DNA of 13,388 bases from the NCBI GenBank assembly GCA_030682755.1, contig JAUXNR010000286.1:1-13388 (forward strand). Direction: 5' to 3'. Below are positions 1 through 7,781 of this stretch, one piece after another (position 1 is the stretch's first letter; every line of letters starts with the position of its first letter). The position numbers were made by a program, and so were the translations under genes. Below the pieces are notes generated by a model. The model was not told the DNA's origin. It searched no databases and saw only the letters and a list, made by a program, of their open reading frames with translations. The stretch comes from Flavobacterium sp. (GTDB lineage Bacteria > Bacteroidota > Bacteroidia > Flavobacteriales > Flavobacteriaceae).

Positions 1-386
1 CTTCCTATATGTTTGCTTATTTCTTGAAACTTGTTGGATTCTTTAGTTTCTGTTTGTTTTTAGGAATTTTGGTAAAACGTTCTGCTTTTGCTTTAGGGTT
101 TCTGTTTGTATGGAATATCATTGAAGCTATTTTAAAATGGAATGTATTTGCCAAAATAAATAAATCTGAAACATTGAGTCAATTTCTTCCTTTGGAAGCC
201 ATGAGCAATTTAATCCGAGAACCTTTTACGCGACTTAATGTGATTAAAAATATTGAAGCAACTGTGGGTGGTGAAGCTATACTAAGAGATTACAGCGTGC
301 AATGGCTACCAATTCTTATTGTTTCTGTGTGGATTGCAATTTTTATATTATTATCATATAAAATTCTTCAAAAACGAGATTTGTAG
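1..386 (+). CDS. ABC-2 type transporter permease, C-terminal end (partial)
   Basis: Only the last ~127 residues are in the window; the frame is open to the left edge, so the ATG at 9 is probably an internal codon. The visible part is hydrophobic, with likely membrane segments at about residues 4-22, 27-43 and 101-119 (counted from that ATG). Between the last two lies a polar stretch of ~55 residues that should be extracytoplasmic. The protein ends in a short charged tail, YKILQKRDL, a typical end for ABC-2 membrane subunits that work with a separate ATPase to export a substrate across the inner membrane. The ATPase would be upstream, outside the window. The substrate cannot be inferred. Its TAG stop directly touches the promoter-like site of the next gene. 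The family call rests on topology and tail only, without any catalytic motif. Confidence 0.6.
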   Translation, partial: SYMFAYFLKLVGFFSFCLFLGILVKRSAFALGFLFVWNIIEAILKWNVFAKINKSETLSQFLPLEAMSNLIREPFTRLNVIKNIEATVGGEAILRDYSVQWLPILIVSVWIAIFILLSYKILQKRDL

Positions 387-394
387 TATCTTTG
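387..394 (+). promoter_or_regulatory. Bacteroidota-type -7 promoter element before the 763-aa surface protein gene
   Basis: TATCTTTG is a perfect match to the Bacteroidota -7 consensus TAnnTTTG and begins on the base after the stop codon of the permease gene. No clear TTTG (-33) is seen at the usual 19-base spacing. If active, transcription would start only a few bases before the ATG at 403, giving a nearly leaderless message. The same 11-base string TAGTATCTTTG recurs before the next gene at 2698-2708, which makes chance less likely. Confidence 0.5.
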
Positions 395-402
395 CCGATG
401 CT

Positions 403-2694
403 ATGATTATACCAAAAACAATAAAATTAATTCTATTATTCTTTAGTATTTCTTTTACTTCATTTGCTCAATACATTACAGTAGATGATAGTTATACTGC
501 CAATCAATTGGTGGAAAATGTACTAATTAACAGTCCGTGTGCAAATGTTTCCAACATCTCCGTTTCCGGTTGGGATACTTCTCAAACCGGAACAAGTTAT
601 GGTTATTTCACCAACGGAAGTAGTGCTTTTCCTTTTGCAAACGGAGTTATTTTAGCAACGGGAAGAGCTGTTTCAGCCATTGGTCCTAATACGTCTCTTC
701 TAAGCGAAGGGCCCACTTCATGGCAAGGAGATTCAGATTTGGAACAAGCAATTGGAGAATCTAATACCATAAATGCTACCGTTTTAGAATTCGATTTTTT
801 GCCACTTGCTTCAAAAGTAAGTTTTGAATATATCTTTTCTTCAGAACAATATTTAACGAATCCAAACAGCAATCAATGTAATTTTTCGGATGGATTTGCT
901 TTTTTGCTGAGAGAAGTTGCTTCACCAAACCAATATCAAAATTTGGCAGTAGTTCCGGGAACCAATGTTCCTGTAAAAATCACAACAGTTAGAGGACCGG
1001 GAACCATTTGTCCACCGGCAAATCAACAATATTTTGATGCTTTTAACGGCACACAACATCCTACTAATTATAACGGTCAAACCAAAATTTTAAAAGCAGA
1101 AGCCACTGTAACTCCGGGAGTTTTATACCACATGAAACTGGTTGTTGCAGATCAAGGAAATCAATTTTATGATTCTGCCATTTTTTTAGGCGGAGGAAGT
1201 TTTAAAGTAGAAATAGATCTTGGACCGGACCGATTGATTGCCGATTCAAATCCGGTTTGTTTTGGAGACACTTATGTTTTAGATGGCACGCAGCCCGGCA
1301 ACAATACATATCAGTGGTTTAAAAATGGAATTGCTATTACAAACGCAATCCAACCTTTATATACGGTAACAGAGGAAGGAATTTATTCTGTTGAAGTTAC
1401 ACTACAAAGCACCACTTGTATTGCACGAGGAGAAGTCATTGTGGAATATGTAAACCTTCCTGATGCAAATCCCGCAACTTTAAATCAGTGCGATCCGGAT
1501 GGTGATGGTACTACGCTTTTCAATTTAAGTCAATTAAACAGTATCATTACAAATGGGAGTTCTCAAGTTGTAATTTTCTATTTTCCAACATTGATTGATG
1601 CTCAGAATGAAACCAATGCTATTCAAAATCCAACAGCTTATAGTTCCGGTGCTACTACAATTTATGCTGAAGTCACAAATTTTTTCAATTGTAAAACTAT
1701 TGTTCCTGTCACGTTGACCATACCCTCAACTTCAATTCCAACACCACAACCCTTTACGTTATGTGACACTGATGGAACGGCAGATGGCATCACAACATTT
1801 AATTTAGGAGCATTAATCACGTCAACTCTTTTAAACGGTCAACCTTCAGGTTTGAGTGTTCTTTATTATGATTCGATTACGAATGCTCTCAATGAAACGA
1901 ATGCTCTACCAACAAATTATACAAATACAACACCATTTAATCAAACCGTTTACGCAAGAGTAAATTCGGGTTCAAGTTGTTATGATATTGTCACGATTAC
2001 CATTTCAATCACTTCCTTTCAAGGATCATTCAGCCCTGAAGATTTGATTATTTGTGATAATGGAAGTTTATTGCTAACGGCACCAAGCGGTAATTACACT
2101 TATCTTTGGAATACCGGAGTAACAACAAATACCATTCAAATTTCTCAACCAGGATCCTATTTTGTAACTGTAACGAATACAACGGGATGTTCAACCGTTA
2201 AAACTTTTACAGTTACAGCATCGCAATCACCACAAATTATATCGGTGGATGTAAATGGATTTAACGGCGGAAACAACTCCATTTACATAAATTCAAACGG
2301 AACTACTACAGATGAATATTCTATTGATGGCATCAATTATCAAAGTTCTCCATTTTTCTCCAATTTAAATCCCGGAATATATGTTGTATTTGTAAGAGAC
2401 CAATTTCGATGTGGGATTGATTCACAAAGAATTACAATATTAGATTATCCTAAATTTTTTACTCCAAATAATGACAGTTATAATGATGTTTGGCAAATTC
2501 AAAATCTGGATTTAAGAAATGCTAAATTGTATATTTTTGATCGTTATGGAAAATTATTAAAAGAACTAACTTATAACTCACCTTTTTGGGATGGTACTTT
2601 TAATAGTCAACAATTGCCTGCATCAGATTATTGGTTTGTTTTAAGTCTTGATAATGGTACAACTATTAAAAGTCATTTCAGTCTGATACGATAA
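403..2694 (+). CDS. T9SS type B secreted surface protein with choice-of-anchor L-like N-terminus
   Basis: 763-aa secreted protein. The start at 403 is chosen because it gives a clean signal peptide (MIIPKTIKLILLFF..., cleavage expected after Ala22 in SFAQ); the longer frame from 319 would bury this signal behind 28 residues and overlap the upstream gene. Domains in order: choice-of-anchor L-like region (~24-272, with EYIFSSEQY and DGFAFLL strands); Ig-like domain (~275-350, YQWFKNG); two copies of a Cys-Asp repeat module (~352-442 with C363/C430, ~446-538 with C454/C526); a second Ig-like domain (~543-607, YLWNTG); a SprB-like repeat (~609-680, PGIYVVFVRD); and a type B T9SS C-terminal sorting domain (~683-763, PKFFTPNNDSYNDVW, IFDRYGKLLKEL, WDGTFN). 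The sorting domain predicts export through the type IX system and attachment to, or release from, the cell surface. The precise role (adhesion, matrix, gliding) is not shown. It is 33 bases upstream of a related gene with no terminator between them, so the two are probably co-transcribed. Confidence 0.85.
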   Translation: MIIPKTIKLILLFFSISFTSFAQYITVDDSYTANQLVENVLINSPCANVSNISVSGWDTSQTGTSYGYFTNGSSAFPFANGVILATGRAVSAIGPNTSLLSEGPTSWQGDSDLEQAIGESNTINATVLEFDFLPLASKVSFEYIFSSEQYLTNPNSNQCNFSDGFAFLLREVASPNQYQNLAVVPGTNVPVKITTVRGPGTICPPANQQYFDAFNGTQHPTNYNGQTKILKAEATVTPGVLYHMKLVVADQGNQFYDSAIFLGGGSFKVEIDLGPDRLIADSNPVCFGDTYVLDGTQPGNNTYQWFKNGIAITNAIQPLYTVTEEGIYSVEVTLQSTTCIARGEVIVEYVNLPDANPATLNQCDPDGDGTTLFNLSQLNSIITNGSSQVVIFYFPTLIDAQNETNAIQNPTAYSSGATTIYAEVTNFFNCKTIVPVTLTIPSTSIPTPQPFTLCDTDGTADGITTFNLGALITSTLLNGQPSGLSVLYYDSITNALNETNALPTNYTNTTPFNQTVYARVNSGSSCYDIVTITISITSFQGSFSPEDLIICDNGSLLLTAPSGNYTYLWNTGVTTNTIQISQPGSYFVTVTNTTGCSTVKTFTVTASQSPQIISVDVNGFNGGNNSIYINSNGTTTDEYSIDGINYQSSPFFSNLNPGIYVVFVRDQFRCGIDSQRITILDYPKFFTPNNDSYNDVWQIQNLDLRNAKLYIFDRYGKLLKELTYNSPFWDGTFNSQQLPASDYWFVLSLDNGTTIKSHFSLIR
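1456..2016 (+). repeat. Two tandem Cys-Asp modules within the 763-aa surface protein
   Basis: Protein-level tandem repeat (residues ~352-442 and ~446-538). Each copy opens with a proline-containing linker and a CD-x-DG-type acidic loop (CDPDGDGTTLFNLS; CDTDGTADGITTFNLG), then a Phe-x-Leu strand, a tyrosine-rich strand followed by an Asn/Glu/Thr loop (NETNA in both copies), an IYAEV/VYARV strand and a second Cys. The copies are clearly related but well diverged. Four more copies occur in the next gene. Confidence 0.75.
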
Positions 2695-2700
2695 TTTTAG

Positions 2701-2708
2701 TATCTTTG
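2701..2708 (+). promoter_or_regulatory. Bacteroidota-type -7 promoter element before the 1683-aa surface protein gene
   Basis: TATCTTTG perfectly matches TAnnTTTG, 6 bases after the stop of the previous gene and 19 bases before the ATG at 2728. A TTTC (one mismatch to TTTG) lies 21 bases upstream of it as a weak -33 candidate. With TAG in front it repeats the 11-base string found at 384-394, suggesting that each surface protein gene has its own, similar promoter. Confidence 0.5.
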
Positions 2709-2727
2709 GTATCCTTTCAAAAACAAG

Positions 2728-5700
2728 ATGAAAAAAATTGCTATACTATTTCTATTGGTAGGATATTCTGTGTTTGCTCAATTTAGTAAAACACATTACA
2801 TTCCACCCTTATCAGGTTCTGATGGTCAACCGGCTCAGAATCAATTCCTATACATTTCATGCCCTAACATAACGCCAGTAAATTTCACAATTACGGTTTT
2901 AGGTGGAAACACAATAAATGGAACGGTTTCAAGAGACAATCCTTATATTTTGTCTATTGGCTTTGGAACGGATTCACAACTTCATGTAAGCAAAGCACTA
3001 GTTAATAACACGCTGAACAATAAAGGATATATCATTGAAGCAGAGGATCAAGTGTATGTTGCTGTACGATTAACTGCCACACCTCAAAATTTTCAAGCAG
3101 GCGGATTAGTGTCAAAAGGACTTGCAGCCTTGGGAACACAATTTAGAATTGGAGCTTTTGTAAATACGGGAATTTCCGGAATAACTCAAAATCATTTTAC
3201 ATTTGTCTCAATATTAGCAACCGAGAATAATACAACTGTAAATTTCAGTGATATTAAACCCGGCGTATCTTTAATCAACAATACTTTTGTTGGAAATACG
3301 CCAAGTGCTATCATATTAAATCGTGGTGAAACGTTTGTTATGGCCGTTGACGGTCCAACGTTTGCCAATCGTGATGGATTAATTGGAGCCTTAGTGAGTT
3401 CAGATAAACCCATTGCAGTTAATTGTGGTTCCTATGGTGGCACAAATGGAAACAATAACAACAATATTGATTTAGGATTTGATCAAATTGTTTCTGCTGA
3501 AAGAACGGGGAATCAATACATTTTTATAAAAGGTTTTGGAGAAACTGTTACGGAACGGCCTTTACTTGTTGCTCATGAAAACAACACACAAGTTTTTTTA
3601 AACAACAATACCGGAACTCCTGATTTTGTTATTAATGCAGGCGAATATTTAATTTTAGATGGGAATTCGTATAGTTCAAATGATAACCTATATGTTCAAA
3701 CCTCTAAAAATGTCTTTGCTTATCAAGGAGTTGGCGGGAGCACACAAGCAAATCAAGAACTTTATTTTGTTCCGCCTTTGAGTTGTCAAACGCCAAAAAT
3801 CATCAACAATATCCCTTTTTTAGACAACATTGGCGGTTTGCCTTTCACGGAAAATAGCGGCGTGAATTTAGTGACTAAAGCTGGTGCTTCTATTGAATTT
3901 ATAATCAATAGCATTACATATACTTTTGATTCTTTACCTCAAAACATCTCCGCTCAAGGACCTTTTACTGTGATAGGAAACCCGGATTATGTCACTTATA
4001 AAATAAATGGATTGGGTGGTAATGTGTCTGTTTTTTCAACAGATGAACTTTATTTATCCTATTACGGCTCAAGTGGAGCGGCAACCTATGGCGGATTTTA
4101 TTCTGGATTTACTTTTAGACCCGAAATCACTTTCAACAGATTAAGTGTTGCAGCAGAAAATTGCATACCAAACATCAACTTAACTGTAAATTCATTATCA
4201 CCCTTTGATAGTTATCAGTGGTATTATAATGATGAAGAAATTATCGGGGCAATTAATCCTTCCTATACGCCCACTCAACCCGGCTATTATTATTTAAAAG
4301 CTGCAATATCTAATTGTGGTTTAGAAGAATTGATTTCAGATAAAATTCCCGTGAGTGCCTGTCCAAATGATATGGATAATGATGGTATAAACGATAATAT
4401 TGATATTGACAACGATAATGATGGAATTTCCAACTGTGTTGAATCGTATGGTGATCAAGTTTTAAATTTGAGTACTCCATCAAATACCTTGGTTGTTAAC
4501 AGTTATTCAAATGCATACTCTGGATTTGTTTCTACAGATGGAACTACAACGGCTTCTATTCCTTTTACCGGAATCAACGATGGAAGAATTGTAACTCAAA
4601 CTGCTCCTGAAAAAGATAATGCAGTTACCTATGAAGTTACATTTGCTCAACCCATGAGTGTTGCTTTACAATATCCAACAATTGTTGCTTCAGATGCTAC
4701 TTTCAGTAGTGATGTGGAATATATCATCAGGGTACCAACAAATCACACACTTACCGTTTTAGATCCTGATGGTCAATTATTAATTGACACCAATTATGAC
4801 GGAATCTTTGAAAATAACATTACACGATTTTCAACTTTTGAATTGCGATTTAGATTGAATAGTGGTGTTCCGTTAGCTCAAGGAACAGGAACATTTAGAA
4901 TTCAAACCTATCTAACTGATTTTATTTCAATAACACACAAAAATCTGACAGATGAACCATCAAAATCTACTTTACAGCTTGTTGCCACATGTGTTCCGAG
5001 AGATTCAGATGGCGATGGAATTCCGGATCAAATTGATTTAGACAGTGATAATGACGGCATTCCTGATGTTATAGAATCACAAGGAATCAATTTTATAGCT
5101 TATGATGGTGTTGATGCAAACGGCAGCGGAATGAGTGACGCTTTTGAAGCCGCATCATTGCCTGTTGACTCTGACGGTGATGGTGTTCCTGATTATTTAG
5201 ATTTAGATAGTGATAACGATGGTATTTATGATCTTGTTGAAGCAGGATTAATCACTTTAGATGGAGATAGCAATGGAAGAATTGATGGTTTACCTGTTTC
5301 TTTTGGAGCGAATGGTTTGTTTAATGCAATTGAAACTTTTGCAGATAGTGGTGTTTTAAACTATTCGCCTTTGGATACAAATAATGACGCCATCTTAAAT
5401 TATTTATCTTTAGACAGTGATAGTGATCTTTGTTTTGATGTTATTGAAGCCGGATTTACTGATCCTGATAACGATGGAAGATTAGGCAACAGTCCAATTG
5501 TTGTAAATGAATTTGGAGTTGTTTTAAATCATGGCGGTTATACAGCTCCAAATCCGGATTATTTAATTGGTGCCCCAATTGAAATTGAAAATCAACCAGA
5601 AGATGTTTTTGTTTGTGAATTACAAAGCATCGTTTTTACACTTGATGCTACTCCTTCTGACTCTTATCAATGGCAAGTGAGTACAGATGGTACAACTTGG

Positions 5701-7779
5701 TTAAACCTAGCAAACAATGCTACTTATAATGGCGTAAGCACAGTTTCATTACAAATAAATACCGTTTCAAACGATTTGAACGGCAATTTATATAGAGTAA
5801 TCTTAAACAGAAATGGAAACAGTTGTGGTTTAATTTCTGATGCCGGAGTTTTGAACGTCTATCCTTTACCAGTAATAAATTCTCCTGTAAACTTAGTACA
5901 ATGTGATGATGATACAGATGGAATTTCTGTGGTGAATTTGAGACAGAAAGAAAATGAGATTTCAATTAACTTTATCAATGAAACGTTTACCTATTTTACC
6001 AATCAAACTGCGGCTATTAATGATGATAACGCTTTTTTAATTGATGATCCGATTGTATTTGTTACTGCAAACACAACCGTCTGGGTTAGAATTGTTAATG
6101 CAAATGGATGTTTTAGAGTAAGTCAGTTGAATGTATTTGTATCTGTAACGCAAATTCCAACTACATTTCTTCGCACTTTTGCAAAATGTGATGATTATGT
6201 AGATGCACAAAATGATGATCGTGATGGCATTTCGCAATTTGACTTTAGTAGTGTTACTGCTGATATTACTGCGTTATTGCCAACCACAACACCCTTTTCA
6301 ATAAAATATTATAAAACCCTAGCCGATGCTTTAGCGGAAACCGATGCTAATGGTAATAATTTAGACATAGACCCTTCCAATTATAGAAACATTGGATTTC
6401 CTAATTTTCAACAAATTTGGGTTCGTGTAGAAAGTAATTTAGATAACGCCTGTTTTGGTTTGGGTCCATTTATTGAACTTACTGTTGAAGCCCTACCAAT
6501 AGCACCAACCCTACCGGAATTTAAAGTTTGTGATGATAATCAAGATGGTTTTTTTCCTTTTGATACCTCAAATTTAAACACCTTATTATTGAATGGTCAA
6601 AATCCAAGCTCAATAAGTTTTCAATTCACGGATGCTGTGGGAACAGTTTATCAAAATCAATTGCCAAATCCATTTGTTACAGCAAGTCAGAGTGTTTCTG
6701 TTAGAATGACCAATACAGTAAGTCAAGCACCGGATGGTCCATGTTTTGATGAAACACAAATTCAATTTACTGTTGACATAAGACCAATTGCTTTTCCTGT
6801 AACCATCCCTGCAGTTTGCGATACTGATGGAACAGAAGACGGTTTTTTTGCTGTGGATACAAGTAGTATTCCAACTACACTTTTAGGAGGTCAAACCGGT
6901 ATGGATATAACTTATTTTACTGCTTCGGGTGTAGCACTTCCTAGTCCGTTACCGAATCCGTTTTTTACAAATTCTCAGACTATAACGGCAGTGGTTACCA
7001 ACCCATTGAATACCAGTTGTCCGGCAAGTACTTCCATAACCTTTACAATTCACCCGTTACCACAATTAGATCCGGATACAACAGAAATTTTATGTAAAGA
7101 CACTCAAATAGTAATTTCGGCCGGATTACAATCCGGAAATCCACAAAGTTTTACATATCAGTGGTCGTTAAATGGCACTACCATTTCAGGAGCTACAAGA
7201 CCAACTTTGAACATTTCTCAAATTGGTATATATTCTGTGGTAGTGACTTCACAATTTGGATGTTCAAAAACCAGAACAATCACAGTTCTTCCTTCTGAGC
7301 CTGCAACAATTGAAGCAATTCAAATTGTAGATTTAATTGATAATAATTCTGTTACGGTTCAAGTTTCAGGTACAGGAGATTATATTTACAGCTTGACTTC
7401 CATCAATGGGCCTTATCAAGCTTCAAATGTGTTTACAAATGTTATACCTGGAATTTATACCGTTTACGTAAAAGATGCCAACGAGTGTGGAATTGTTACC
7501 CAAGATATTTCAGTTTTAGGGATCCCAAAATTTTTCACTCCAAATGGAGATGGCTTTAATGATACTTGGAACATAATTGGTGTTAGCCAACAGTTTAATC
7601 AAAATACGTTGTTATATATTTATGATCGCTACGGTAAATTAGTAAAACAGTTAACCGCATTAAGTTCAGGTTGGGACGGAATTTTTAACGGACAACCTCT
7701 ACCTGCCACCGATTATTGGTATGTAATTGAATTGGAAGATGGTAGGGTTGCAAAAGGACATTTCAGTTTAAAACGTTAA
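2728..7779 (+). CDS. Giant T9SS type B surface protein with IgGFc-binding-like and thrombospondin type 3 regions
   Basis: 1683-aa secreted protein. Signal peptide MKKIAILFLLVGYSVFA with cleavage expected before Gln18. Domains in order: IgGFc-binding-protein-like region (~20-470); Ig-like domain (~478-543, YQWYYNDEEI); first thrombospondin type 3 acidic block (~546-571, DMDNDGINDNIDIDNDNDG); an unrecognised beta-rich insertion (~576-755); further TSP3 blocks (~758-785, ~813-840, degenerate to ~920), expected to bind calcium; Ig-like domain (~955-1045, YQWQVSTDG); four Cys-Asp modules (~1046-1445); Ig-like domain (~1452-1523, YQWSLNG); SprB-like repeat (~1525-1597); type B T9SS sorting domain (~1599-1683, PKFFTPNGDGFNDTWNI, IYDRYGKLVKQL, GWDGIFNGQ). 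It should be exported across the outer membrane by the type IX system and act as a long, calcium-stiffened surface or secreted fibre. Adhesion is a reasonable inference but is not shown. The last ~230 residues parallel the end of the upstream protein. The next gene starts 2 bases after its stop. Confidence 0.88.
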   Translation: MKKIAILFLLVGYSVFAQFSKTHYIPPLSGSDGQPAQNQFLYISCPNITPVNFTITVLGGNTINGTVSRDNPYILSIGFGTDSQLHVSKALVNNTLNNKGYIIEAEDQVYVAVRLTATPQNFQAGGLVSKGLAALGTQFRIGAFVNTGISGITQNHFTFVSILATENNTTVNFSDIKPGVSLINNTFVGNTPSAIILNRGETFVMAVDGPTFANRDGLIGALVSSDKPIAVNCGSYGGTNGNNNNNIDLGFDQIVSAERTGNQYIFIKGFGETVTERPLLVAHENNTQVFLNNNTGTPDFVINAGEYLILDGNSYSSNDNLYVQTSKNVFAYQGVGGSTQANQELYFVPPLSCQTPKIINNIPFLDNIGGLPFTENSGVNLVTKAGASIEFIINSITYTFDSLPQNISAQGPFTVIGNPDYVTYKINGLGGNVSVFSTDELYLSYYGSSGAATYGGFYSGFTFRPEITFNRLSVAAENCIPNINLTVNSLSPFDSYQWYYNDEEIIGAINPSYTPTQPGYYYLKAAISNCGLEELISDKIPVSACPNDMDNDGINDNIDIDNDNDGISNCVESYGDQVLNLSTPSNTLVVNSYSNAYSGFVSTDGTTTASIPFTGINDGRIVTQTAPEKDNAVTYEVTFAQPMSVALQYPTIVASDATFSSDVEYIIRVPTNHTLTVLDPDGQLLIDTNYDGIFENNITRFSTFELRFRLNSGVPLAQGTGTFRIQTYLTDFISITHKNLTDEPSKSTLQLVATCVPRDSDGDGIPDQIDLDSDNDGIPDVIESQGINFIAYDGVDANGSGMSDAFEAASLPVDSDGDGVPDYLDLDSDNDGIYDLVEAGLITLDGDSNGRIDGLPVSFGANGLFNAIETFADSGVLNYSPLDTNNDAILNYLSLDSDSDLCFDVIEAGFTDPDNDGRLGNSPIVVNEFGVVLNHGGYTAPNPDYLIGAPIEIENQPEDVFVCELQSIVFTLDATPSDSYQWQVSTDGTTWLNLANNATYNGVSTVSLQINTVSNDLNGNLYRVILNRNGNSCGLISDAGVLNVYPLPVINSPVNLVQCDDDTDGISVVNLRQKENEISINFINETFTYFTNQTAAINDDNAFLIDDPIVFVTANTTVWVRIVNANGCFRVSQLNVFVSVTQIPTTFLRTFAKCDDYVDAQNDDRDGISQFDFSSVTADITALLPTTTPFSIKYYKTLADALAETDANGNNLDIDPSNYRNIGFPNFQQIWVRVESNLDNACFGLGPFIELTVEALPIAPTLPEFKVCDDNQDGFFPFDTSNLNTLLLNGQNPSSISFQFTDAVGTVYQNQLPNPFVTASQSVSVRMTNTVSQAPDGPCFDETQIQFTVDIRPIAFPVTIPAVCDTDGTEDGFFAVDTSSIPTTLLGGQTGMDITYFTASGVALPSPLPNPFFTNSQTITAVVTNPLNTSCPASTSITFTIHPLPQLDPDTTEILCKDTQIVISAGLQSGNPQSFTYQWSLNGTTISGATRPTLNISQIGIYSVVVTSQFGCSKTRTITVLPSEPATIEAIQIVDLIDNNSVTVQVSGTGDYIYSLTSINGPYQASNVFTNVIPGIYTVYVKDANECGIVTQDISVLGIPKFFTPNGDGFNDTWNIIGVSQQFNQNTLLYIYDRYGKLVKQLTALSSGWDGIFNGQPLPATDYWYVIELEDGRVAKGHFSLKR
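4363..5487 (+). repeat. Thrombospondin type 3 / Asp-Asn calcium-binding repeats in the 1683-aa protein
   Basis: Protein repeats of the form D-x-D-x-D-G-I-x-D in residues ~546-571, 758-785 and 813-840, each a double loop followed by an acidic or hydrophobic V-x-E-(S/A) turn. Weaker copies occur at ~845-855, 881-899 and 911-918. The first block is separated from the rest by ~180 residues without such motifs. The TSP3 family binds Ca2+ through these aspartates; Ca2+ binding here is inferred from the motif. Confidence 0.8.
5863..7062 (+). repeat. Four tandem Cys-Asp modules in the 1683-aa protein
   Basis: Protein-level tandem repeat at residues ~1046-1140, ~1145-1255, ~1258-1352 and ~1354-1445. 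Each has a Cys just before the acidic loop (C1059, C1154, C1268, C1364) and a second Cys about 67-88 residues later (C1128, C1242, C1339, C1431), so an intradomain disulfide is plausible. The loops read CDDDTDGIS, CDDYVDAQNDDRDGIS (with an insertion), CDDNQDGFF and CDTDGTEDGFF. The last two copies are closest to each other (LLNGQ/LLGGQ, then LPNPFVT and LPNPFFT). Confidence 0.75.
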
Positions 7780-7781
7780 GT

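Noticed and set aside
319..402. Earlier in-frame ATG for the 763-aa surface protein
   Set aside because: It would overlap the permease gene by 68 bases and put 28 extra residues in front of a well-formed signal peptide that begins at 403.
5720..6237. Minus-strand open frames within the giant surface protein gene
   Set aside because: Low-complexity products rich in His, Leu, Ile and Asn, without signals or start context; shadows of the repeat-rich coding strand.
1456..7062. DNA-level tandem repeats or CRISPR-like array in the surface protein genes
   Set aside because: The repetition is at protein level with strongly diverged DNA; there are no short identical repeats with regular spacers.
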